DNA of 64,000 bases from MA-ANB-1 sp965216445. Lineage in GTDB: Bacteria; Actinomycetota; Acidimicrobiia; Spongiisociales; ZC4RG35. The stretch spans positions 682,001-746,000 of the forward strand of contig OZ244166.1 in NCBI GenBank assembly GCA_965216445.1, written 5' to 3'. Made by a program: the position numbers and the translations under genes. Below the pieces are notes generated by a model. The model had not been told where the DNA came from and searched no databases. It saw nothing but the letters and a program-made list of their open reading frames with translations. Below, one piece after another: positions 52,646-61,611 of the stretch; position 1 is the stretch's first letter, and the number at the start of each line of letters is the position of its first letter.

Positions 52646-53905
52646 ATGTCTATGGCACATCTCACCATCGAAGGGGGAACACCCCTGCGCGGGACGGTTG
52701 GCGTGCTTGGTGCCAAGAATGCGGCCCTTAAAGAGATGGTTGCGGCCTTACTGGCGCCCGGAAGACACAAACTCAAGAACGTGCCGGGCATCCTCGACGT
52801 TGAACTGATGGTTCAAGTCCTCCGTCACACCGGTTGCCACGTCGACCGCGATGATCACGAACTGTCGATTGTTGTACCCGAGGTCCTCAACGCAGAGGCA
52901 CCCATCGACTTGGTTCGGCAGATGAGGGCGTCAATCGGCCTGCTCGGACCACTGCTGGCGAGATCGGGCGAGGCGAGAGTCGCCCTTCCTGGTGGGGACG
53001 ACCTTGGTGCCCGACCCATTGACATGCACACAGGCGGTCTGGAGAAGCTGGGCGCAAGCTTCGAACTGGTGCACGGAGAGCTGGTGGGTAAGGTCGACGG
53101 ACGTCTTCAGGGCACGGAAGTGGAACTGCCTTTCCCCTCAGTCGGCGCTACCGAGAACATGCTGTTCGCAGGGGTGCTCGCTGAAGGGCAGACCGTGATT
53201 GTGAACGCAGCCCGTGAACCAGAGATCATTGACCTCATCGATCAGTTACGGGCAATGGGCGCTCAAATCGATGGAGGTGGTACTTCGTTGGTGACCATCG
53301 AAGGGGTTGACTCATTGGCACCCGTTGATCACTCCATTATCCCTGATCGCCTCGAGGCTGGGACGTATGCGATTGCCGCAGCGATCAGCGGTGGCGATGT
53401 GACCGTCACCGGTTGTCTGCCCGATCACCTCCGCATGGAATTGCGCAAGCTCGAAGACACTGGATGTGAGGTTGAACGGGGCGACGGCTGGTTCCGGGTC
53501 GTCGGGCCGGAGCGTCCAAAGGCGGTCGACCTGGCCACGCTGCCTTTCCCCGGCTTTCACACCGACATGCATCCGCAGATGGTCGCCTACCTCTCGGTCG
53601 CCGACGGTGTATCGGTGGTGACCGAGAATCTCTACGACGCCAGATTTCGCTATGTGGGCGAGTTGGCAAGGATGGGTGCTGACATCGTCACCGAAGCACA
53701 GCACGCTGTAATCACCGGCGTTGAGAACTTGTCCGGCTGTCCTGTGCTTGCTCCCGACATAAGGGCTGGTGCCGCACTCGCCCTGGCCGGTTTGCGTGCC
53801 GAAGGTGTGACCGAAGTTGGAGACATCTCCCATATCGACCGGGGATACGAAGGGTTTGCCGAGCGTCTGCAACGACTCGGAGCCAAGGTAGAACGGCACG
53901 AGTAG
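52646..53905 (+). CDS. murA: UDP-N-acetylglucosamine 1-carboxyvinyltransferase (Asp variant)
   Basis: About 419 aa from ATG at 52646; ATG at 52652 is possible. GAKNAALKE (about residues 22-30) and NAAREPEI are conserved. At about residue 118 the active-site loop reads LPGGDDLGARP, with Asp where most enzymes have Cys; mycobacteria have the same change, which makes MurA insensitive to fosfomycin. It commits UDP-GlcNAc to peptidoglycan synthesis. The open frame runs further upstream but that part overlaps rpiB. Confidence 0.95.
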   Translation: MSMAHLTIEGGTPLRGTVGVLGAKNAALKEMVAALLAPGRHKLKNVPGILDVELMVQVLRHTGCHVDRDDHELSIVVPEVLNAEAPIDLVRQMRASIGLLGPLLARSGEARVALPGGDDLGARPIDMHTGGLEKLGASFELVHGELVGKVDGRLQGTEVELPFPSVGATENMLFAGVLAEGQTVIVNAAREPEIIDLIDQLRAMGAQIDGGGTSLVTIEGVDSLAPVDHSIIPDRLEAGTYAIAAAISGGDVTVTGCLPDHLRMELRKLEDTGCEVERGDGWFRVVGPERPKAVDLATLPFPGFHTDMHPQMVAYLSVADGVSVVTENLYDARFRYVGELARMGADIVTEAQHAVITGVENLSGCPVLAPDIRAGAALALAGLRAEGVTEVGDISHIDRGYEGFAERLQRLGAKVERHE

Positions 53906-53947
53906 CCTCTTTTCCGGCTTCCCCGGCCCCTTACTAACCTGATTGGC

Positions 53948-54601
53948 ATGAAAAAGAGCCTGGCGATCACCTTTGTCCTCGGTCTGCTTGTCACCGCCTG
54001 CGGCGGAGACACAGCCGATACCACCACGACGACCGTATCCGGCGAGTCGACGACGACTGTGGCCGAAACCACAACAACCGGGGCCGACACCACCACAACC
54101 ATCGGAGAAACCACTACAACGCTTGGGTCCACCGGCGGCGGGGGAGAGGACTGTGTTGTCGGAGAGTGGGTTCTCGACGACCAGGCCTTCTTTGATGCTG
54201 TGTTTGCCGAGTTCGCCGAAGAGGAAGAGTTCGAAGAATTCTCGATCAATGAGGACGGCGAGTTCCGGGTGACTCTCAACTCGAATGGAAGTGTGAGCGC
54301 GGCTCGCAACGATTGGGGCTTTTCGATCTCGACGACGGAAGGAACATTCAACATTGTCGTCAACGGAGAACAGACGGGAACTTGGGAAGTCAACGGATCG
54401 ATGCTTGCGTTGAATCTCGACGGCGGTTCAGGGTTCGATGTGAAGACAACAGTCGAGGTCGACGGTCAGCTGATCGACCTTCCGACAAGCCCGGTCGACG
54501 TTCCGACCGAGTCTCTGTCCTCTTCGAGCGACTTCGAGTGCGACGGCAACACCCTGTCGGTGACCGCCGAGGGGATAACGTCGAATTTCAACCGGGGCTA
54601 G
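53948..54601 (+). CDS. predicted lipoprotein with Thr-rich linker
   Basis: 217 aa. A lipoprotein signal peptide (KKSLAITFVLGLLVTAC, lipobox LVTAC) is followed by a low-complexity stretch with five Thr runs (about residues 25-60). The mature domain is beta-rich (FRVTLNSNGSVSA, FNIVVNGEQTGTWEVNGSMLALNLDGG), like lipocalin/META-type sheets. Function unknown. Confidence 0.7.
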   Translation: MKKSLAITFVLGLLVTACGGDTADTTTTTVSGESTTTVAETTTTGADTTTTIGETTTTLGSTGGGGEDCVVGEWVLDDQAFFDAVFAEFAEEEEFEEFSINEDGEFRVTLNSNGSVSAARNDWGFSISTTEGTFNIVVNGEQTGTWEVNGSMLALNLDGGSGFDVKTTVEVDGQLIDLPTSPVDVPTESLSSSSDFECDGNTLSVTAEGITSNFNRG

Positions 54602-54663
54602 GTTGCAATTGCCTCTGGGTAACCTGGGAACAGTTCGAAGCGAAGACTTGTTGATAGAGACCC

Positions 54664-55020
54664 ATGAGTGACGCAACACCAGTGACAATCTCCAGTTCGG
54701 TCCCACACGATGGCGACATCGACATGGCCAAACTGGAGGAGACTCTCGACTACATCCGCCCAGCCGTCCAGGCCGATGGTGGTGACCTCGTGTTGCTTGG
54801 GGCCGACGAGGGCAAGGTATCGATACAGATGGTCGGAGCCTGCGGTGGTTGTCCTCTTTCCATGATGACTCTCAAAGCCGGCATCGAACGCATCCTCATG
54901 GATCGGGTCCCCGGAGTCACCGAGGTGACGGCAGTTGCCGATGCCCCCCAACCTGAGGACGCCAACGCCCCAGGGATAGACATCTCCGGCATTCTCGGCT
55001 CGAGCCCGACAACCAACTAG
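54664..55020 (+). CDS. NifU-like Fe-S scaffold protein
   Basis: 118 aa. LDYIRPAVQADGGDLVLLGADEGKVSIQMVGACGGCPLSMMTLKAGIERIL is the NifU C-terminal (NFU) domain with the CxxC cluster-binding pair. It carries or transfers [4Fe-4S] clusters. No other Fe-S assembly gene lies in the window. The C-terminal tail is low-complexity. Confidence 0.9.
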   Translation: MSDATPVTISSSVPHDGDIDMAKLEETLDYIRPAVQADGGDLVLLGADEGKVSIQMVGACGGCPLSMMTLKAGIERILMDRVPGVTEVTAVADAPQPEDANAPGIDISGILGSSPTTN

Positions 55021-55045
55021 CCGCACAAGCAATAAGCTGTCCGGC

Positions 55046-55744
55046 GTGACTTCCGACCAGCTCCTCACTGACGCACGCATGGGGGACCGCCGCTCGCTGG
55101 CCCAGGCAATTAGCCGCATTGAGGCCAGTCCCGATGATTTCGAAATGGAGCCGAACCCCGGTGTACCGGTGATTGGGGTGACCGGTCCGCCAGGTGTGGG
55201 CAAGTCAACCCTGGTGAACGCCCTGGTCACTGAGCTACGTCGCAACGGGCGCCAGATCGGTGTTGTCGCTGTGGATCCGTCCAGCCCACTTACTGGTGGG
55301 GCGCTGCTCGGTGATCGGATTCGTATGCAAGATCACATCGAGGACAAAGGAGTGTTCATCCGGTCAATGGCGGCGAGGGGTCATCTGGGCGGGCTGGCCG
55401 TGGCGACGCGACAAACGGTCAGTCTCTTGACGCAATCCGGGTTCGACACGGTGATCGTTGAAACCGTTGGTGTGGGTCAGTCTGAGGTTGAGGTGATGGA
55501 TCTGGCCGATCCGGTGGTTCTTGTGGTGTCGCCGGAGTGGGGAGACCAGATTCAGGCAGACAAAGCTGGCATTGTCGAAGTTGCCGACATATTCGTGATC
55601 AACAAGGCGGATCGACCGGGAGTCGACAAGGTGCATAGAGTTCTCACCGAGATCGCCGAGAACGGCGGACGTTCCCGCCCGGTCGTTCGTACCGAAGCCC
55701 TCTCTGGTGACGGTATCCCCGAGCTGCTGGACTACCTCTTCTAG
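55046..55744 (+). CDS. meaB: MeaB/ArgK-like GTPase, short form
   Basis: 232 aa, GTG start. VIGVTGPPGVGKSTLVNAL is Walker A; VVAVDPSSPLTGGALLGDRIRM, FIRSMAARGHLGGLA and the NKAD motif are typical of MeaB, the chaperone of methylmalonyl-CoA mutase. It is about 90-100 residues shorter than usual and lacks the C-terminal dimerisation arm. No mutase gene is visible. It overlaps the convergent ppdK by 4 bases. Confidence 0.85.
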   Translation: MTSDQLLTDARMGDRRSLAQAISRIEASPDDFEMEPNPGVPVIGVTGPPGVGKSTLVNALVTELRRNGRQIGVVAVDPSSPLTGGALLGDRIRMQDHIEDKGVFIRSMAARGHLGGLAVATRQTVSLLTQSGFDTVIVETVGVGQSEVEVMDLADPVVLVVSPEWGDQIQADKAGIVEVADIFVINKADRPGVDKVHRVLTEIAENGGRSRPVVRTEALSGDGIPELLDYLF

Positions 55745-58392
55745 GACTCCGCCCGACTGAGTTTTTCGCTCTGGCTTTCCCTGAGCTCAGCCTGTGCCGC
55801 TGCCAGGCGCGCACCTTCAACTCTTGGCGGGCTGCAGGACACGTAGTCGAGTCCCAATGAGTGCACGTACTCGATCGATTTGGGGTCTCCACCGTGCTCG
55901 CCGCAGATGCCCAGAGTCAGGTTCGGGTTGGCTTCCCTTCCTTCCATGGAGGCAACGCGAATCAGACGACCGACACCCTGCTGGTCGATGGTCAGGAAAG
56001 GATCGGTTTTGAGCACCCCGTGTTCCAGGTAGTCCCGGAGGAAGTGAGCTTCGGCGTCATCGCGACTGAGGCCGAAGGTCATCTGGGTCAGGTCGTTGGT
56101 TCCGAAGCTAAAGAAGTCCGCAGCTTCGGCAATCTCACCAGCGGTGAGCGCGGCCCGGGGGAGCTCAATCATCGTCCCAACGGGAACATCGATTTCGACC
56201 CCGGAGTCGGTCGTCGCGGCTGTCATCTCCGCCTTGATCATCTCCCGCATCCGCTTGAGCTCCTCGACAGTGGCGACAAGGGGGATCATGATCTCCATCT
56301 TGGGGTTGCCCCCTGCCTCGAGCCGTCGAGCGATGGCTTTGCCGGCCGCACGCGCTTGCATCCGGTAGAGCTGGGACACCATCAGTCCGAGCCTTACTCC
56401 ACGTAGCCCAAGCATCGGGTTGGTCTCCTCCCACCGGGCGACACTGTCCGACATTGCATGGAGGTCGTCGATTGGCCTGCCTGCCCGTACCCGGCGCAGC
56501 GCCTCCTGTTCGAGTTCTAGGCGGGATGGGAGGAATTCGTGAAGTGGCGGGTCGAGCAATCGAACAATGACTGGATGTCCATCCATTGCCTCGAGGAGAC
56601 CTGCGAAGTCCTCGATCTGGAGCAACTCGAGCTCGTGGAGCGCAGCAGCTCGTTCCTCGTCGTCGACCGACAGAATGATCTGTTGCACGACGGCTTGACG
56701 GTCACCGAGGAACATGTGCTCGGTCCTCGCCAGGCCGATGCCTTCGGCGCCATGGTCGAGAGCAATGCGGGCGTCTTCGGCGGTATCAGCATTTGCTCGT
56801 ACGCCCATATTCCTCACGTCATCAGCCCAGCTCAGCAATTCGATCAGTTCGGGCAGGGGCTCGGGTTCGACGAGTTCGACCGCTCCCGCATAGGCGACGC
56901 CACTAGTCCCGTCGATAGTTATGAGGTCACCGGGACGAACGTCGACGTGTCCCGCGGTGGCGATCTGGTTGGCGACGTCCACGTGGAGCTTGGCCGCTCC
57001 CGTGAGCGCAGGCTTGCCCATTCCCCTTGCCACGACCGCAGCGTGGGAGGTCTTCCCTCCCTGGCTGGTCAGAATGCCAACTGCAGCTGCCATTCCGTGG
57101 ATGTCGTCTGGGGTGGTCTCGGGCCGGATCAAGAGGACAGACTCACCCTCCTGAGCCATAGCTACAGCACTGTCAGCGTCAAACACCGCCTTGCCGGTGG
57201 CGGCGCCCGGCGACGCTCCAACACCGAACACAAACGGCGGGTTGTCGATATCGTCAGCTATCCGTGGTCGTCGTAGCTGCTCCAGTGACGCGGGGGCGAC
57301 TCGCATCAACGCTGTGCCAGTGTCGATCAGACCTTCTTTGGCCATCACCACAGCCAGGCGGATCGCGGCCTCTGCGGTCCGTTTCCCGATCCTCGCTTGC
57401 AGGATGTAGAGAATGTCTTTCTCGATGGTGAACTCGATGTCGCACATGTCTGTGTAGTGGTTTTCGAGTCCGTCCATGATGGCTATGAGCTCGCCATGAC
57501 ACCGTGGGTGTAGATCGGCTAACTCGTCCAGCGTCAGGGTGTTACGGACGCCGGCCACAACATCCTCACCTTGGGCTCTGGGCAGGTAGTCACCGTAAGC
57601 GACTTTCTGACCAGTGGATGGGTCACGAGTGAAGCAGACTCCTGTACCCGAGTCTTCTCCGAGATCGCCAAACACCATCATCTGAACGTTGGCTGCAGTC
57701 CCAATGTCGTCGGGAATTCCTTGGATCTTCCGATAGCTGATCGCCCTACGGTTGCTCCAGGAGGAGAAGACGGCGTTGATTGCGCCCTTGAGTTGCTGGT
57801 AGGCGTCGCTCGGCAGTTCTCCGGGCTTCTCAGCCTCCACTATTGCCTTGAAGCGGGTGGTTGCTGTTTTCAGGTCTTCCGCAGTCAGCGCCGCATCGTT
57901 CTCAGCCCCTCGCGCCTCTCTCAGCTCTCTCAGGACTTGCTGAAACTTGTGCTCGTCTACGCCGAGCACAACGTTGCCGTACATCTGAACGAACCGGCGA
58001 TAGGCATCCCAAGCAAAATGGGCGTCACCAGACCAGTTCTCGAGTGCTTCCACCACTTCATCGTTGATGCCGAGGTTCAGAACGGTGTCGAGCATCCCGG
58101 GCATGGAGATAGCGGCTCCCGATCGTACCGACAGAAGTACCGGCACGGGTCCCGCGCCAAATGTCCGCCGCGACTTCTCTTCGAGGCGCTTCACGGCAGC
58201 CTCAACCTCATGCCACAAGGCGTCCGGTGCTGAGCCGGTCTCCATGTGCTCGAGACACACCTCGGTGGTGATGGTGAAGCCTGGCGGCACTGGCAGGCCG
58301 AGGGAGGTCATCTCAGCCAGTCCGGCACCTTTCCCACCGAGGACGTTTCGGTCCGGGGCATCCGGCGAATCAAAGTCGTACAGATAAGGCAC
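55741..58392 (-). CDS. ppdK: pyruvate, phosphate dikinase
   Basis: 883 aa. N-terminal ATP-grasp (GGKGAGLAEMTSLGLPVPPGFTI), central phospho-His domain GGKTSHAAVVARGMGKP, and C-terminal PEP/pyruvate TIM barrel (GIGLARTEHMF, MIPLV, FSFGTNDLTQMTFGLSRDD, GICGEHGG). It interconverts pyruvate + ATP + Pi and PEP + AMP + PPi. The PPi it makes can be used by the membrane pyrophosphatase in this window. Confidence 0.96.
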   Translation of the reverse strand: MPYLYDFDSPDAPDRNVLGGKGAGLAEMTSLGLPVPPGFTITTEVCLEHMETGSAPDALWHEVEAAVKRLEEKSRRTFGAGPVPVLLSVRSGAAISMPGMLDTVLNLGINDEVVEALENWSGDAHFAWDAYRRFVQMYGNVVLGVDEHKFQQVLRELREARGAENDAALTAEDLKTATTRFKAIVEAEKPGELPSDAYQQLKGAINAVFSSWSNRRAISYRKIQGIPDDIGTAANVQMMVFGDLGEDSGTGVCFTRDPSTGQKVAYGDYLPRAQGEDVVAGVRNTLTLDELADLHPRCHGELIAIMDGLENHYTDMCDIEFTIEKDILYILQARIGKRTAEAAIRLAVVMAKEGLIDTGTALMRVAPASLEQLRRPRIADDIDNPPFVFGVGASPGAATGKAVFDADSAVAMAQEGESVLLIRPETTPDDIHGMAAAVGILTSQGGKTSHAAVVARGMGKPALTGAAKLHVDVANQIATAGHVDVRPGDLITIDGTSGVAYAGAVELVEPEPLPELIELLSWADDVRNMGVRANADTAEDARIALDHGAEGIGLARTEHMFLGDRQAVVQQIILSVDDEERAAALHELELLQIEDFAGLLEAMDGHPVIVRLLDPPLHEFLPSRLELEQEALRRVRAGRPIDDLHAMSDSVARWEETNPMLGLRGVRLGLMVSQLYRMQARAAGKAIARRLEAGGNPKMEIMIPLVATVEELKRMREMIKAEMTAATTDSGVEIDVPVGTMIELPRAALTAGEIAEAADFFSFGTNDLTQMTFGLSRDDAEAHFLRDYLEHGVLKTDPFLTIDQQGVGRLIRVASMEGREANPNLTLGICGEHGGDPKSIEYVHSLGLDYVSCSPPRVEGARLAAAQAELRESQSEKLSRAES

Positions 58393-58437
58393 GTTGCTAC
58401 TCCAAATTGATCGGTAGGCGTTGTTGGAACGGTTCGA

Positions 58438-59811
58438 CTATTCGTCCTGGACAACCAGGGCTGTGACCATCCCGAACATCCCGGTGTCCCGTTCAACGTG
58501 GGTCAGGATGTGGCAGTGCCATACCCAGACGCCGGCACGATCAGGATGCACGAGGACCGAATACCGTTCACCGGGTGCCACGTTGATGGTGTCAGCCCAA
58601 TACGGGTTATCCAGAGGGATCCCGTCCTTGGCGAAAACCAATTGTGGGAATTGGTGCTGATGCATCGGGTGGACTGTCAGGCCTTCGTTGTAATAGTGGT
58701 ACACGAGCCAGTCGCCCGTCTCGACGACGTATGGCTCAGTCGCCGGGAACGATTTCCCGTTGAGGCTGAAACCAATGACTCCGGCATCGTTGAGAACCAT
58801 CGGTATTTCTTGTGCCACTTCGAGATCTTCGGGAATCTCGATTCCGGACACAGTTTGTCCAAGTGGAAGTGGGGTGTCACCGATCATTAGGACACCAAAC
58901 ATTCCGTTCGGAACGCTGATCTGGCTATGGAAGTGGGCGTGATACATGCCGATGGCGGGGCGTTCGGCCTCAAATGCGTAGGTGAACGTCTCCCCAGTGA
59001 GAATCGGGTCCTGGGTGTAAGGAGCCACACCGTCCATTGCGTTTGGTGTCGAGACTCCGTGCCAGTGGATGTCGGTGCCCATGGGGGTCTCGTTGGTGAG
59101 GTTGATCTCGACGTTGTCGCCAACATCGAGACGAATCCACGGTCCGGGCACCTGGCCGTTGTATGCCCATGCATCAACGAACTTCCCTGGTTCCACCTCC
59201 CAGGAAATGATCTCTGCCGTGAGATTGAAGACTTTGGTTCCGTCGGCCTTTACCTCGTCAGGCTCCATCGGGGTGTTGCCTTTTCCTTCGGTCTCGGCCG
59301 GGAACGCGAGCATTGAATCGATCATCAATTGATTCATTTCTTCGGGCGTCAGGTCGTCGTGTCCGGCCGTCGAGTCGTCCGTCGCGTCCTCGGAAACCAC
59401 GAGGATTGTCTCCATGCCTGCCTCGCGATGGCCCGGAATATCACAGAAGATGGCGTATTCGCCGGCTTCGAGCGTGCCCACGTCGAGGGTGGTGACACCT
59501 CCCGGGTCGAGATCTTCGGTCCTGGCGCCGGTGTCGAGAACCAGGTTGTGCGGGGCGGCCCCGATGTTCTCCACCATCATCTCGACTTCACCAGGTTGTA
59601 TTTCCTGCGGTCCGAGGATTGCGAATTCGGTCAGGTCGTAGGTGACAACTTGGGCTCCGCCACCCGCTGCTTCACCTCCACCGGAGCCTGACGATGTCGT
59701 CGAGTCGGTGAGGACGGCGACAACCGCCAGAATTGCTACTAGAGCGCCCATCAACGCAAAGATGAGGAGAGCGCGGTCGAACGTCTTGCTCGAATCACTT
59801 GAATTTGCCAT
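58438..59811 (-). CDS. multicopper oxidase with N-terminal cupredoxin domain
   Basis: 457 aa. After an N-terminal anchor (ALLIFALMGALVAILAVVAVL) comes a plastocyanin-like domain (about residues 55-140) with PHNL, AIFCDIPGHREAGM: His, Cys, His, Met for type 1 copper. The oxidase part has HWHGVSTPNAMDGV, YHAHFHSQ, HPMHQHQFPQ and VWHCHILTHVERD, the four His blocks of the type 2/3 cluster. It likely oxidises small phenols or metal ions, or reduces nitrite, outside the cell. Confidence 0.88.
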   Translation of the reverse strand: MANSSDSSKTFDRALLIFALMGALVAILAVVAVLTDSTTSSGSGGGEAAGGGAQVVTYDLTEFAILGPQEIQPGEVEMMVENIGAAPHNLVLDTGARTEDLDPGGVTTLDVGTLEAGEYAIFCDIPGHREAGMETILVVSEDATDDSTAGHDDLTPEEMNQLMIDSMLAFPAETEGKGNTPMEPDEVKADGTKVFNLTAEIISWEVEPGKFVDAWAYNGQVPGPWIRLDVGDNVEINLTNETPMGTDIHWHGVSTPNAMDGVAPYTQDPILTGETFTYAFEAERPAIGMYHAHFHSQISVPNGMFGVLMIGDTPLPLGQTVSGIEIPEDLEVAQEIPMVLNDAGVIGFSLNGKSFPATEPYVVETGDWLVYHYYNEGLTVHPMHQHQFPQLVFAKDGIPLDNPYWADTINVAPGERYSVLVHPDRAGVWVWHCHILTHVERDTGMFGMVTALVVQDE

Positions 59812-59853
59812 GTGGCAATTAAAGCCGAATCACAGCAGGAACCGAGAGTCAGA

Positions 59854-59874
59854 AGTCCCGATCTGTTTGGGACT
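59854..59874 (-). terminator. hairpin downstream of the META-domain lipoprotein gene
   Basis: A 6-bp stem (AGTCCC 59854-59859 with GGGACT 59869-59874), 9-base loop, between the lipoprotein stop and the oxidase start on the minus strand. Weak and without a T-run. Confidence 0.4.
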
Positions 59875-59883
59875 AATTCACCT

Positions 59884-60660
59884 TCATTGGGCCGCTGTGT
59901 AGATCAATGTCTCGGCCCCGGCAGCCGTGAGTTTGAGCCTCTGTCCGACGATCTCGACGGTGTAGGCGGCCTCGAGAACCGAGACCACCAACGTGTCCTG
60001 GTCGACGACCTCCTGAGGGCAGGTCCCTTCCGCTTGCATTGACTGGGTGGTCACACCGGCCCCGGATTCGGTGTAGGTCCCGATCAAAGTCCTGCAGCCT
60101 GTTGTGGCGATGAACGAACCGTCGGTGAAATACTCGAGCATTGCCCTATCTCCGAGCACGTTGCTTGCCGAATCTCCCGAGACGGTCTCGGTCAACTCCC
60201 AAACTGTTCCCACCAAATCAGCGTTTTCCAACTCGGGTAATGGTTCAAAAGCGAGTGCGGTGATGGGACCGTTCAGGCGCAGGATTTCTCCGGCCGCCGA
60301 GACGTCGACCGAGATCGTGTCGACCGAACCCAACGCCTCAGCAAACGCCGCCTCCAAGATCATGGTCTCTGGGGGCATACAGGCCATTTCGGTCATGAAC
60401 AGATCTTGGATGGCGATTGACGACCCGTTGATTTCGAACGTCCCGCCATAGCCGTTGCAGGAGGCGGTTCCCGTCACGCTCCCGTTGTCGAACTCAATTG
60501 TCACCGGGTGCGACCGCACCAGGGTCAAATCAGATCCGGCGTGGGTTCCCGAGGTGAGCTGCCAGGCACCGTCCGGTGTGGCCGTAGGCGTTGCTGTTCC
60601 GCCGCATGATCCGAGTGCCAGCGCGACCGTAAGAGCAAAAACCATGTGTCCCCATCTCAT
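59884..60660 (-). CDS. lipoprotein with two META-type (HslJ-like) domains
   Basis: About 258 aa from ATG at 60660; the frame runs further up but overlaps menA. A lipoprotein signal (RWGHMVFALTVALALGSC) is followed by two similar beta domains: WQLTSGTHAGSDLTLVRSHPVTIEFDNGSVTGTASCNGYGGTF and VWELTETVSGDSA...LEYFTDGSFIATTGCRTLIGTY. In each, G-S-x-x-x-T-x-x-C-N/R matches HslJ/META folds. Function unknown; some relatives aid stress resistance. Confidence 0.78.
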   Translation of the reverse strand: MRWGHMVFALTVALALGSCGGTATPTATPDGAWQLTSGTHAGSDLTLVRSHPVTIEFDNGSVTGTASCNGYGGTFEINGSSIAIQDLFMTEMACMPPETMILEAAFAEALGSVDTISVDVSAAGEILRLNGPITALAFEPLPELENADLVGTVWELTETVSGDSASNVLGDRAMLEYFTDGSFIATTGCRTLIGTYTESGAGVTTQSMQAEGTCPQEVVDQDTLVVSVLEAAYTVEIVGQRLKLTAAGAETLIYTAAQ

Positions 60661-60722
60661 ACCGATAAGACGCTTCGGGCACGGCAACGGTTCCCCTCCG
60701 GACCTGGAAGCAGGGGAGAGCC

Positions 60723-61607
60723 TTAGAGGGCCAGAGCTGCCCCGGCGGCGAGGGAGAGACCGGTGAGAAGGTGGAGTCGAGCGGTTAGCTTGAGGGCACG
60801 AATCAGGGCTGGGCCATCGGTCTTCTTCATGACGATGTTGACCGGGCCAGTGGCAAAGGGAACCCACAGGGCTGCGAACAGGGTCGGCAGTGGGGTCCAT
60901 CCAAAGGTGCCGAATACAGCGATCAGGGGAAAGGCTCCATAGACGAGACCGGCAAACAGGTACCTGGTCCGTTGGCGGCCGAGGATCACGGCCAGTGTCC
61001 TTTTGCCAGTGGAGCGATCTGTTTCGATGTCCCGGTAGTTGTTCGCAACCAGAATGGCGCTTGCCAGCATTCCGATTGGTATGGCGAGCAGCCAGGCTGA
61101 CAATGGAGCCGTCTGATCGTGCACGAAACGGCTGCCCACCGTTGCGACCAGACCGAAGAAGAGAAACACAAAAACCTCACCGAATCCTCGGTATCCGTAA
61201 GGGACCGGCCCACCGACGTATCCCAGCATTGCGATGATCGAGACTCCACCGATGAGCAGTATCAAAGGTCCTGCTATCAGGGTCAGAGCGATGCCGGCAA
61301 CCATCGCGACGATGACGGCAACCGCGGTAGCGGTCCACATCTGCCGGGATGAGATGACGCCTGATGCCACCATTCGTTGTGGCCCGATTCGGTCTTCGGT
61401 ATCGGCTCCACGATGCGCATCTGAGGCATCGTTGGCGAAGTTGGCAGCGACCTGGATAGCCACGGCGCCCAGCAGCGCCCAGACGAGAGCATCCCAGCGA
61501 AACACGTCATCGTGGACAGCGAGGCCGGCCCCAACCAGCACGGGTGTCACTGCGGCGGGGAGGGTGTGGACCCGCGCAGCGGATCGCCAGGCTTGAGCCG
61601 AACTCAC
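60723..61607 (-). CDS. menA: 1,4-dihydroxy-2-naphthoate polyprenyltransferase
   Basis: 294 aa with about eight helices. FANDASDAHRGADTEDRIGPQRMVASG is the first Asp-rich (NDxxD-type) motif of the UbiA family and NNYRDIETDRSTGKRTLAVILGR the second. It adds the isoprenoid chain in menaquinone synthesis. 4 bases after menB on the minus strand. Confidence 0.92.
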   Translation of the reverse strand: MSSAQAWRSAARVHTLPAAVTPVLVGAGLAVHDDVFRWDALVWALLGAVAIQVAANFANDASDAHRGADTEDRIGPQRMVASGVISSRQMWTATAVAVIVAMVAGIALTLIAGPLILLIGGVSIIAMLGYVGGPVPYGYRGFGEVFVFLFFGLVATVGSRFVHDQTAPLSAWLLAIPIGMLASAILVANNYRDIETDRSTGKRTLAVILGRQRTRYLFAGLVYGAFPLIAVFGTFGWTPLPTLFAALWVPFATGPVNIVMKKTDGPALIRALKLTARLHLLTGLSLAAGAALAL

Positions 61608-61611
61608 CGGG

